A DNA stretch of 6,339 bases from positions 1 to 6,339 of the forward strand of contig JAEDJR010000111.1 of the NCBI GenBank assembly GCA_016296235.1. The letters are read 5' to 3'. Shown here piece after piece: positions 1 to 5,236 of this stretch. The first letter of the stretch is position 1; the number at the start of each line of letters is the position of its first letter. The translations under genes and the position numbers were made by a program. The notes under the pieces were generated by a model that ran no database searches, had not been told where the DNA came from, and saw only the letters and a list, made by a program, of their open reading frames with translations. Source of the DNA: Oscillospiraceae bacterium (GTDB lineage: Bacteria > Bacillota > Clostridia > Oscillospirales > Oscillospiraceae).

Positions 1-77
1 TCAATTGTCAATTCAAAGACAAATCCCGATTTTCCTGTTTGCTGAACATCAATTTTATTTTCCAGGAGGTTATGTTT

Positions 78-599
78 ATGAACCAAGTCATTGAAGCCAT
101 GCTGAATCGCAGGAGCTGCCGCTCCTACAAGCCTGAGCAGATCAGCGAGGAGGCGCTGCAGGAAATTCTCCTGGCCGGCACCTATGCCGCCAACGGTATG
201 GGCCGGCAGGCGGGAAAGATCGTGGTTGTCCAGGACAAGGACACCATCGAGCAGCTCCGCGCCATGAACGCCGCCGTCATGGGAAATCCCGGCAGCGATC
301 CCTTCTACGGCGCTCCCACCGTCTGCGTGGTGCTGGCCGATCCCGCTGTCCGCACCTGGCAGGAGGACGGCAGCCTGATTCTGGGGAATCTGATGCTGGC
401 CGCTTCCACCCTGGGCGTGGCCTCCTGCTGGATCCACCGGGCGCGGGAAGAATTTGACTCCCCCGAGGGCAAGGCTCTGCTGGCCAAGTGGGGCGTTCCC
501 GAGACCTATCGCGGTGTGGGCCACTGCATCCTGGGCTATCCTGCCGCCGACCTGCCCGCCGCCAAGCCCCGGAAGGCCGATTTTATCACCAGAATTTGA
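78..599 (+). CDS. Nitroreductase-family FMN oxidoreductase
   Basis: The predicted product is a 173-residue small nitroreductase-fold flavoprotein. The family uses FMN and NAD(P)H to reduce nitro compounds, quinones or related acceptors in the cytoplasm; the physiological substrate cannot be told from sequence. Seen here: the N-terminal phosphate-binding signature NRRSCRSY (residues 10-17), the central helix GSLILGNLMLAASTLGVASCW (residues 98-118) that shapes the dimer and FMN pocket, and the C-terminal GHCILGYPA strand (149-157). The length is at the short end of the family but the fold appears complete. The start at 78 is chosen because AGGAGG at 64-69 lies 8 nt upstream. The ATG at 72 is too close to that site and the one at 39 has no site. 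The small membrane protein gene begins 87 nt downstream on the same strand. The family call is firm, the substrate unknown. Confidence 0.92.
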   Translation: MNQVIEAMLNRRSCRSYKPEQISEEALQEILLAGTYAANGMGRQAGKIVVVQDKDTIEQLRAMNAAVMGNPGSDPFYGAPTVCVVLADPAVRTWQEDGSLILGNLMLAASTLGVASCWIHRAREEFDSPEGKALLAKWGVPETYRGVGHCILGYPAADLPAAKPRKADFITRI

Positions 600-634
600 A
601 GAATCTGAAAAGATTCTCGATTTTCTCTTGTCTT
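600..634 (+). terminator. Possible weak terminator after the nitroreductase gene
   Basis: A 7-bp stem AGAATCT / AGATTCT (600-606 and 611-617) with a GAAA tetraloop starts directly after the stop codon. It is followed by T-rich but interrupted sequence (620-637). The stem is AT-rich and the T tract broken, so termination would be partial at best and readthrough into the next gene is possible. Confidence 0.35.
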
Positions 635-656
635 TTTCGTGGTTTTGGGATACCAT
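628..656 (+). promoter_or_regulatory. Candidate promoter for the small membrane protein gene
   Basis: TTGTCT (628-633) and TACCAT (651-656) are separated by 17 bp, matching the sigma-A consensus at four positions in each hexamer. The start point would fall near 663, leaving a short leader before the AGGAGG at 672-677. The match is moderate and the gene could equally be read from the nitroreductase promoter. Confidence 0.35.
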
Positions 657-686
657 AAAGACAGATTTTCTAGGAGGTGCGTACCA

Positions 687-911
687 ATGAACAAAAAGAC
701 CAAGCTGGCCCTGTTGATCGGCGTCATTGCCGCCGTGGTCAGCGCCGTGGTAGTCGTGATTGTATTCTGGGATAAGCTGCTGGCTCTGTGCCCCTGCAAG
801 GGGAAAGCCGGTGACGCAGAATGCTGCGCCGAGGACGCCCCCGATGATGGCCCCGCCTTCAGCGAGGACGAGCGCCAGGCTTTCGCCGACCTGGAACCCA
901 AGGCAGAATAA
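687..911 (+). CDS. Small single-span membrane protein with CPC and CC motifs
   Basis: A 74-residue protein I do not recognise as a named family. It has a short basic N-terminus (KKTK), one hydrophobic helix at about residues 8-28, then WDKLLALCPC with cysteines at 35 and 37, a second pair at 46 and 47, and a strongly acidic C-terminal tail (about residues 43-74). The charge pattern suggests the N-terminus is inside and the tail outside; this is inference. The lack of an AXA-type cleavage context favours a membrane anchor over a cleaved signal. The four clustered cysteines could bind a metal or form disulfides. AGGAGG at 672-677 lies 9 nt before the ATG at 687, which fixes the start over upstream in-frame codons. 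The gene is followed at once by a strong terminator, so it is the last gene of its transcript. Similar short, single-span, acidic-tailed hypothetical proteins are common in gut Clostridia, from memory. Confidence 0.72.
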   Translation: MNKKTKLALLIGVIAAVVSAVVVVIVFWDKLLALCPCKGKAGDAECCAEDAPDDGPAFSEDERQAFADLEPKAE

Positions 912-916
912 CGTCA

Positions 917-955
917 ACGCCTCAGCCGTTCATCCAACCGGCTGAGGCGTGTTTT
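917..955 (+). terminator. Rho-independent terminator
   Basis: A perfect 12-bp GC-rich stem, ACGCCTCAGCCG (917-928) with CGGCTGAGGCGT (939-950), closes a 10-nt loop and is followed by GTTTT (951-955). It ends the transcript of the small membrane protein and insulates the exporter unit downstream. Confidence 0.87.
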
Positions 956-978
956 ATGCAAGGCCTTTTTCTCACGGC

Positions 979-1012
979 TTGCAGCGCTCCTGCATTTGTG
1001 TTACGATATGAT
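979..1012 (+). promoter_or_regulatory. Candidate promoter of the leader ORF / ABC exporter unit
   Basis: TTGCAG (979-984) and TACGAT (1002-1007) are spaced 17 bp apart. An overlapping, better -10 hexamer TATGAT lies at 1007-1012 but has no good -35 partner. Transcription would start at about 1013-1020, inside the inverted repeat at 1012-1029, and would carry a leader of roughly 35 nt before the leader ORF. It lies downstream of a strong terminator, where a fresh promoter is needed. Confidence 0.5.
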
Positions 1013-1029
1013 TGTACATTTTTGTACAA
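1012..1029. promoter_or_regulatory. Inverted repeat, operator candidate
   Basis: TTGTACA (1012-1018) and TGTACAA (1023-1029) form a perfect 7-bp inverted repeat with a TTTT spacer, placed at the predicted transcription start. Such a site suits a dimeric repressor; GntR/YtrA-type regulators often govern ABC transporter operons. No regulator gene adjoins it in this window. It could also fold as a short hairpin at the extreme 5' end of the mRNA. Confidence 0.5.
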
Positions 1030-1053
1030 ATTCAAAATACAAGGAGAAACATG

Positions 1054-1161
1054 ATGTATCACGGTAAGTATTTGGTTCTTTATTCCATCAACACTCTGAA
1101 ATATTCCGACAAAACAACCAAATATTTCAGAGGTGAACAATTTGAAAAACTTATGGAATAA
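1054..1161 (+). CDS. Leader peptide ORF overlapping the ABC exporter start
   Basis: A 35-codon ORF (36 codons if read from the ATG at 1051) begins MYHGKYLVLYSI and ends FEKLME. It is rich in tyrosine and lysine and has no signal or membrane segment. A strong AAGGAG (1041-1046) lies 7 nt before the ATG at 1054, better spaced than for the ATG at 1051. The stop (1159-1161) is beyond the exporter's possible starts at 1133 and 1142, so the genes overlap in different frames. Codons from about 15 to 28 encode both arms of a 12-bp hairpin whose 3' arm contains the exporter's ribosome binding site. I infer a regulatory leader peptide controlling exporter translation. The alternative is that the peptide itself is the cargo, such as a ribosomally made peptide or signal, but no maturase or cleavage motif is visible. 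I do not recognise the sequence. Confidence 0.6.
   Translation: MYHGKYLVLYSINTLKYSDKTTKYFRGEQFEKLME
1094..1132 (+). promoter_or_regulatory. Hairpin sequestering the exporter ribosome binding site
   Basis: CTCTGAAATATT (1094-1105) pairs perfectly with AATATTTCAGAG (1121-1132) around a 15-nt A/C-rich loop. The 3' arm takes up AGAG of the AGAGG Shine-Dalgarno sequence (1129-1133), so the folded mRNA hides the exporter's ribosome binding site. No T tract follows, so it is not a transcription terminator. Because the stem lies within the translated leader ORF, a ribosome moving through, or stalled near codons 10-15, would open it. This is the layout of translational attenuators such as those of erm and cat genes; its function here is inference. 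Confidence 0.65.
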
Positions 1162-2755
1162 CCTGACCGGAAACCGCAGCTGTTTTTTGTCAACGCTCCT
1201 GGTGGGGATTCTTTTTTCCGGGATCAGTGTTCTCACTCCCACCATTTCCGGCGACATGATTACCGCCTTTACGGAAAACACTTCTAAGGGCAGCCGTTTT
1301 CTGATTCTGTATTTGATCGTTGGGCTGTGTCAAATCCTATTCTCTCTGCTGGACAGCTGCATGGGCATGCAGTTCCAGCTTCGGCAGAAGCGGATCATGC
1401 GCAGCAATGTTTTCAGGACTTTTTCCAGCAAGGATTCTGCCGGAAGGGAAATGATTTCTTCCTTTGTGTCCTATGTCAATAATGACATCCCCACATTGGC
1501 AGAGCAATACTTTTCCGGTACGATTGATATCATCAAGTGTGTTTTTGTCTTAGTCTTTTCCGCAATTTCTATGTGGTCTGTCCATTGGGCATTGGCACTC
1601 ATTGTATTCACAGTGAGCGGCTTGATGATCCTCTGCCCCAGGACCATGCGGAAAAAGGGCGGAGAAGCCAGGGCCGCTTATTCCGAAGCGCTTGGCAAGT
1701 ACAACACCAGTCTGCAATCTCTTCTGGACGGTCTGCGAATTATAAAGTGCTACGGTTACTACAATCGCGCCAATCAGATTCAGGAAACTGCAAACGGACA
1801 GATTGCGAAGAAAGAACGCGCTTTGATCCGGTGCCAGATGAATGTGCAAAGCATAACCAGCTTTTTGCAAGTCGGCAAAACACTTCTCATCCTGATTGTT
1901 GGCGTGATGCTGATCTCTCTGGGGCAGATGGAAATCGGTGGCTTGATTGCAGTCGTACAGTTGGCGCAGATGATTGCGGCCCCGGCAGAAGTCCTGGCTT
2001 ACATGATTCATGCCCGAAATGAAGTTCTTCCGCTTCTGGATCAATACGAAGAAATGACGGCCAGCAAAACTTCTGATCGCAGCACATCGCAGCTGTCCGG
2101 TAAGATTGAAACGATTGCAGCCAATAACGTGTCTTATACAATTGATGCGTTTCAAATTCTCGACGGTGTGACTGTGACCTTTGAAGCAGGGAAGAATTAC
2201 TTGATTTCCGGCGAAAGCGGCAGCGGTAAATCTACCCTCATGCGCCTGATCTCGCAGATTGGCGATCTGAACTATACCGGAAGCATCACTTGCAACGGCA
2301 AAGATCTGCATAACATTTCCACCGCTGCATATTATCAGCGGGTATGCCCGGTATTTCAGGAGCCTTATTTGTTTCATGCAACGCTCGAGGAAAATATTCT
2401 TTTGGGACGTCCCATTTCTCAAGATACCTATGCCGCTGTGATTCAAAAGCTGAATTTGGAGTACCTGATTGACCGCTATCATGGACAGGAAATTACTCCC
2501 GAAATGATCGCGCAAATTTCCGGCGGGGAACGGCAGCGAGTCGCACTGGCTCGTGCAATGGTGGGGAACCCCGAGGTTTATTTGCTGGATGAAGTAACGT
2601 CCGCATTGGATGCCCGCAATTCCGAAGCAATCGAAAACATGCTGCTGCACGAGGATGCTATGGTCATTCATATCTGCCACAAATCCAATCCGAAGCTGCT
2701 TCCCCTGTATGACGGTACGTTTGTGATGGATCGCGGTCAGTTCTCTATCGGCTAA
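1142..2755 (+). CDS. ABC exporter half-transporter (fused membrane and ATPase domains)
   Basis: A 537-residue (540 from the upstream GTG) half-transporter of the multidrug/peptide/lipid exporter type. Numbered from the GTG, about six hydrophobic segments fall near residues 17-36, 55-75, 130-147, 149-168, 246-264 and 268-288. The ATPase domain (about 325-540) shows Walker A GESGSGKST (360-368), Q-loop Gln409, a variant signature ISGGE (462-466), Walker B VYLLDE with catalytic Glu487, D-loop SALD, and H-loop His516, so it should hydrolyse ATP. There is no N-terminal peptidase domain. It is slightly shorter than the usual 570-600. No partner subunit is present, so it may be a homodimer or pair with a distant gene; the substrate is unknown. 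The TTG at 1142 is chosen because AGAGG (1129-1133) lies 8 nt upstream. The GTG at 1133 overlaps that site and lacks one of its own, but it cannot be excluded. The gene is visibly richer in A+T than its neighbours, suggesting acquisition. Confidence 0.9.
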   Translation: MKNLWNNLTGNRSCFLSTLLVGILFSGISVLTPTISGDMITAFTENTSKGSRFLILYLIVGLCQILFSLLDSCMGMQFQLRQKRIMRSNVFRTFSSKDSAGREMISSFVSYVNNDIPTLAEQYFSGTIDIIKCVFVLVFSAISMWSVHWALALIVFTVSGLMILCPRTMRKKGGEARAAYSEALGKYNTSLQSLLDGLRIIKCYGYYNRANQIQETANGQIAKKERALIRCQMNVQSITSFLQVGKTLLILIVGVMLISLGQMEIGGLIAVVQLAQMIAAPAEVLAYMIHARNEVLPLLDQYEEMTASKTSDRSTSQLSGKIETIAANNVSYTIDAFQILDGVTVTFEAGKNYLISGESGSGKSTLMRLISQIGDLNYTGSITCNGKDLHNISTAAYYQRVCPVFQEPYLFHATLEENILLGRPISQDTYAAVIQKLNLEYLIDRYHGQEITPEMIAQISGGERQRVALARAMVGNPEVYLLDEVTSALDARNSEAIENMLLHEDAMVIHICHKSNPKLLPLYDGTFVMDRGQFSIG

Positions 2756-2780
2756 GGCAACTATATTCTCTCAGCGATGC

Positions 2781-2806
2781 GGCTGTCTCACGCGAGCAAG
2801 ACAGCC
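2781..2806. other. Hairpin between convergent genes
   Basis: GGCTGTCT (2781-2788) pairs with AGACAGCC (2799-2806) around a 10-nt loop. It has no T tract on either side. It may stabilise the 3' end of the exporter mRNA or help termination together with the next hairpin. Confidence 0.4.
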
Positions 2807-2812
2807 CCGTGG

Positions 2813-2843
2813 ACCTGCCAGAAATGAACCGTTTCTGGCAGGT
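2813..2843. terminator. Likely terminator hairpin between exporter and CBS gene
   Basis: A perfect 12-bp stem, ACCTGCCAGAAA (2813-2824) with TTTCTGGCAGGT (2832-2843), closes a 7-nt loop in the gap between convergent genes. The following T-rich stretch is weak (GGTTTG), so it is not a textbook intrinsic terminator in either direction. Its position and stem strength make a role in 3' end formation for both transcripts the best explanation. Confidence 0.55.
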
Positions 2844-2865
2844 TTGCCGTCTGCGCCAAAGAAGA

Positions 2866-3297
2866 TCAATCCCAATGCTTCACATTGGAGGTGATCTCGC
2901 TGAGGGCTTCCGCCGCCTCCAGAGAATAGTCGTCCCGGTGGCTCAGATCCCCCAGGGAAACCATGCCCACCAGACGCCGCCCCTCCACCACCGGCAGACG
3001 GCGCACCTGCTCCCGGGCCATGCAGGCCGCCGCCTGGCTGAGACTGGCATTGGGAGATACCGACTTGACCCGGTCGGTCATGACCCGGGCCACGGAGGTT
3101 TTCTCCGGAGACCGGTCGATGGCCATGCACCGCAGCACCATGTCCCGATCCGTCACAATGCCGCAGAGGCTGCCGTCTCCGGCCCGCACCGGCAGCGCCC
3201 CCACATTGTGCCGGGCCATGAGCCGCGCCGCCACCGCCACGGATTCCTCCGGCGAGACGGAAATCACATGGGGATTCATACAGTCCTTGACGTTCAT
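2866..3297 (-). CDS. Tandem CBS-domain protein
   Basis: A 143-residue cytoplasmic protein made only of two CBS domains, at about residues 4-60 and 70-125. CBS pairs fold into a Bateman module that binds adenine nucleotides such as AMP, ATP or S-adenosylmethionine and act as energy or ligand sensors. Each domain carries the expected ribose/phosphate-contacting motif near its end: GIVTDRD (46-52) and GMVSLGD (111-117). Conserved starts of the form VKDCMNPHVISVSPEES and ARVMTDRVKSVSPNAS are visible. There is no attached enzyme or transporter domain, so it is a stand-alone regulator whose partner is unknown. The start at 3297 has AAAGGA about 8 nt upstream on the minus strand; the in-frame ATG at 3342 would add 15 residues outside the domain and has no clear site. 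It is transcribed toward the exporter gene, and the palindromic element lies upstream of it. Confidence 0.88.
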   Translation of the reverse strand: MNVKDCMNPHVISVSPEESVAVAARLMARHNVGALPVRAGDGSLCGIVTDRDMVLRCMAIDRSPEKTSVARVMTDRVKSVSPNASLSQAAACMAREQVRRLPVVEGRRLVGMVSLGDLSHRDDYSLEAAEALSEITSNVKHWD

Positions 3298-3371
3298 TGC
3301 AGTCATCCTTTCTGGTTTTTCTTCTATTTTGACCAGATTCATAGACCTTTAGTCCTCTCCCAGCCGTATAA

Positions 3372-3599
3372 ACAAAAAAGAGCCTGCCGCATAATTCGCA
3401 AGATGCAAAACGTTGACCGCACCAAGGCTCCCCTGCGTAAGGGGAGCTGTCACGCGTAGCGTGACTGAGGGGTCGCAGCAAGCACCGAATGCCTGCATAC
3501 AACCCCTCCGGCCCTGCGGGCCACCTCCCCTTACACAGGGGAGGCTTTGGGTGCAGCTTGTGTTTGAGCAAATTGCAATTATGCGACAGACTTTTTTGT
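3372..3599. repeat. Composite palindromic MITE-like repeat element
   Basis: The two ends of this roughly 228-bp stretch are imperfect inverted repeats. The outer arms run ACAAAAAAG...CGCATAATT (3372-3396) and AATTATGCG...CTTTTTTGT (3577-3599). The inner arms share GCACC(C)AA(A)GSCTCCCCTG and TAAGGGGAG (from 3419 and back from 3554). Inside are smaller hairpins: CTCCCC/GGGGAG in each inner arm, TCACGC-GTA-GCGTGA (3450-3464), and GGCCC-TGC-GGGCC near 3510-3522. It encodes no transposase or credible protein. The inner part resembles, from memory, small mobile repeats scattered through Oscillospiraceae genomes. The right end lies only 6 bp from the symporter's stop codon, so the element forms the 3' untranslated region of that gene and the upstream region of the CBS gene. 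No clear target duplication is visible. Confidence 0.75.
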
Positions 3600-3605
3600 A
3601 TCCGT

Positions 3606-5054
3606 TTACCGTTCCGGCTGGGAGGCCTTGTCGAAGAGGGCTTCCACATCCTGGCCGGGGCCTTTTCCGCAGAGGGAAACCACCACAGCCGCCAGAAGCC
3701 CCACCAGGAAGCCGGGAACGATCTCATAGATCCCCGTGGAGGACAGGCAGGACAGCCACAGGATATCCACCCCGGCACCGGCGATGATACCGGCAGCCGC
3801 GCCTGCGAAGGTGAACCGCTTCCAGAACAGGCTCAGGAGGATCACCGGACCAAAGGCCGCGCCGAACACGCCCCAGGCGTTTTCTACCAGGCCCATGATG
3901 GTGCCGGAATTGGGATTGGCGGCAATCGCCAGAGCCACCAGAGCGATGACCAGCACCACAATCCGGCCTGCCCACAGCATCTCCCGGTCCGAGGCCTTTT
4001 TGCGGAACACCGGCTTATAGACGTCACTGGCAAAGGCGGAAGCCGAGGCCAGCAGCTGGCTGTCGGCCGTGGACATGGCGGCGGACAGAATGGCGGACAG
4101 CAGCAGGCCGGACACCAGGGCCGGGAAGATTTTCCGGACCATGGTGATGAACACCGTGGAGGAGTCCTGGATCTCGCCCAGGAACATCCGGCCCACCACA
4201 CCGGCTGCCACAGACATAACCAGAATAATCACCGTCCAGGAAATGCCGATGACGCTGGACTTGCGCAGCTCCTTTTCCGATCTCAGGGACATGAAGCGGA
4301 TGATGATATGGGGCATCCCGAAGTAGCCCAGGCCCCAGCCCAGACCGGATACAATATCCTGCCAGGAGGTCATGAAGTTGAAATAGCCATCGGGCAAGGG
4401 AGCAGCCGCGCCCATGGAGCCGGATTTCACCAGGGCCAGAGCGAAAATGGGCGCCACCAGCAGGGCTGCCAGCATCAGCAGGCCCTGGAAAAAGTCCGTC
4501 CAGCAGACGGCGGAGAAGCCGCCCAGGAACGTATAGGCCACGATGATAAAGGCCGCGATGTACATGGCCACATTGGCGTCGATGTTCATGACCGTATGGA
4601 ACAAGGTGCCGCAGGCCTTGATGCTGGAGGCGGCGTAGATGGTATAGGCAACCAGGAAAATCAGGGCGCACAGCAGCTGCAGTAGCCGGCTTCCGGAGAG
4701 GAAGCGGTTGGTCAGATACTGGGGGATGGTGATGGAATCCTTGGCCTCAATGGAGAAGCGGCGCAGCCGGGGGGCCTCAAAAATCCAGCTGAGGGCGTAG
4801 CCGATGGCCAGGCCGATGGCAATCCAGGTCTGTCCCATACCGGCGGCATAGATGGAGGCCGGCAGGCCCATGAGTACCCAGGCGCTCATGTCCGATGCGC
4901 CGGCGGAGAGTGCAGATACCCAGGCGCCCATCTTCCGGCCGCCCAGGAAATAATCCTTTTCGCCGCCGCCCTTGGACTTGAAGAAGAAAACCAGGCCGAT
5001 TCCCAGCATAAACAGGAAATAAACAATAAAAACGAACAATTCTGTATAAGCCAT
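3606..5054 (-). CDS. putP: Sodium/proline symporter (SSS family)
   Basis: A 482-residue integral membrane protein of the sodium:solute symporter family that imports L-proline with Na+ across the cytoplasmic membrane. The segment SAGASDMSAW (50-59) matches the PutP hallmark, and Asp55, Ser57, Ala53 and Met56 carry the same numbers as the sodium- and substrate-site residues of E. coli PutP. A second sodium-site segment, SAAMSTADSQLL with Ser328-Thr329, corresponds to E. coli Ser340-Thr341. YFLGGRKMG near residue 35 and FEAPRLRRFS near 92 are also typical. The length is close to the E. coli protein (502), with about 12-13 hydrophobic helices, and no truncation is seen. The start is supported by AAGGAG 8 nt upstream on the minus strand (5063-5068). 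It is divergent from a LysR-type gene, a layout suggesting control by it. The family is certain; proline as substrate is very likely but not proved. Confidence 0.93.
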   Translation of the reverse strand: MAYTELFVFIVYFLFMLGIGLVFFFKSKGGGEKDYFLGGRKMGAWVSALSAGASDMSAWVLMGLPASIYAAGMGQTWIAIGLAIGYALSWIFEAPRLRRFSIEAKDSITIPQYLTNRFLSGSRLLQLLCALIFLVAYTIYAASSIKACGTLFHTVMNIDANVAMYIAAFIIVAYTFLGGFSAVCWTDFFQGLLMLAALLVAPIFALALVKSGSMGAAAPLPDGYFNFMTSWQDIVSGLGWGLGYFGMPHIIIRFMSLRSEKELRKSSVIGISWTVIILVMSVAAGVVGRMFLGEIQDSSTVFITMVRKIFPALVSGLLLSAILSAAMSTADSQLLASASAFASDVYKPVFRKKASDREMLWAGRIVVLVIALVALAIAANPNSGTIMGLVENAWGVFGAAFGPVILLSLFWKRFTFAGAAAGIIAGAGVDILWLSCLSSTGIYEIVPGFLVGLLAAVVVSLCGKGPGQDVEALFDKASQPER

Positions 5055-5069
5055 GTGTCCCGCTCCTTT

Positions 5070-5096
5070 GCATGAATTTTTTTCATGTATTCATGC
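5070..5096 (-). promoter_or_regulatory. Inverted repeat in the putP 5' untranslated region
   Basis: GCATGAAT (5070-5077) and ATTCATGC (5089-5096) are a perfect 8-bp inverted repeat with an 11-bp spacer, lying between the putP start point and its ribosome binding site. In the mRNA it can fold into a hairpin ending one base before the AAGGAG. As DNA it could be an operator for the adjacent LysR-type protein. The same core recurs at 5240-5246 near the regulator's start. Confidence 0.5.
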
Positions 5097-5115
5097 GAAA
5101 TGTGTTATATTCGAA

Positions 5116-5144
5116 ATTATACAGGCTTTTTACTCGGTTTGCAA
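5116..5144 (-). promoter_or_regulatory. putP promoter
   Basis: On the minus strand TTGCAA (5144-5139) and a perfect TATAAT (5121-5116) are separated by 17 bp, a near-consensus sigma-A promoter. Transcription would start near 5109, giving a leader of about 55 nt that carries the inverted repeat at 5070-5096. Confidence 0.8.
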
Positions 5145-5178
5145 CAGCAAATTCACCGACGGCTTGTAGAAAAAACAG

Positions 5179-5207
5179 TTGCCAGCAGGACACACATGCG
5201 CTATTAT
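5179..5207 (+). promoter_or_regulatory. Promoter of the LysR-type regulator gene
   Basis: TTGCCA (5179-5184) and TATTAT (5202-5207) are spaced 17 bp apart, five of six consensus positions in the -10 hexamer. The -10 lies within a small inverted repeat, GCTATT (5200-5205) and AATAGC (5215-5220), which covers the likely start point and could bind a regulator. A related half-site is at 5237-5246, just before the ribosome binding site. Confidence 0.7.
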
Positions 5208-5236
5208 ATACAAAAATAGCAATTTACCATGAATTA

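Noticed and set aside
1..22. TTGTC / GACAA inverted repeat and TCAATT direct repeat before the nitroreductase
   Set aside because: Too short to separate from chance, and the upstream context lies outside the window; no convincing promoter pair was found in 1-77.
980..994. Small inverted repeat TGCAG-CGCTC-CTGCA overlapping the exporter -35 region
   Set aside because: Five-base arms are easily met by chance and add little beyond the palindrome at 1012-1029.
1094..1132. Transcription terminator or riboswitch upstream of the exporter
   Set aside because: The stem has no U tract after it and lies inside a translated ORF; no known riboswitch core is visible. Translational control fits better.
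1141..1161. Programmed frameshift joining the leader ORF to the exporter at TTTGAAAAAC
   Set aside because: There is no canonical X XXY YYZ slippery site or fitting downstream structure, and the exporter has its own Shine-Dalgarno and start with a complete first helix.
1550..2680. A 376-codon open frame on the minus strand opposite the ABC exporter
   Set aside because: The exporter frame contains all ATPase motifs; the antisense translation has no recognisable domain and no ribosome binding site.
3419..3554. CRISPR array or tRNA suggested by repeated hairpins
   Set aside because: The repeats are inverted, not direct with spacers, and no cloverleaf with anticodon and T-loop can be drawn.
2771..3778. 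A 335-codon open frame on the minus strand spanning the CBS gene, the repeat and part of putP
   Set aside because: It crosses a non-coding palindromic repeat and overlaps two real genes in another frame; composition is low-complexity Gly/Arg/Pro.
3489..4685. A 398-codon open frame on the plus strand opposite putP
   Set aside because: It is antisense to a well-supported symporter; its translation is rich in Gly, His and Gln with no domain, as expected for a shadow of a GC-rich gene.
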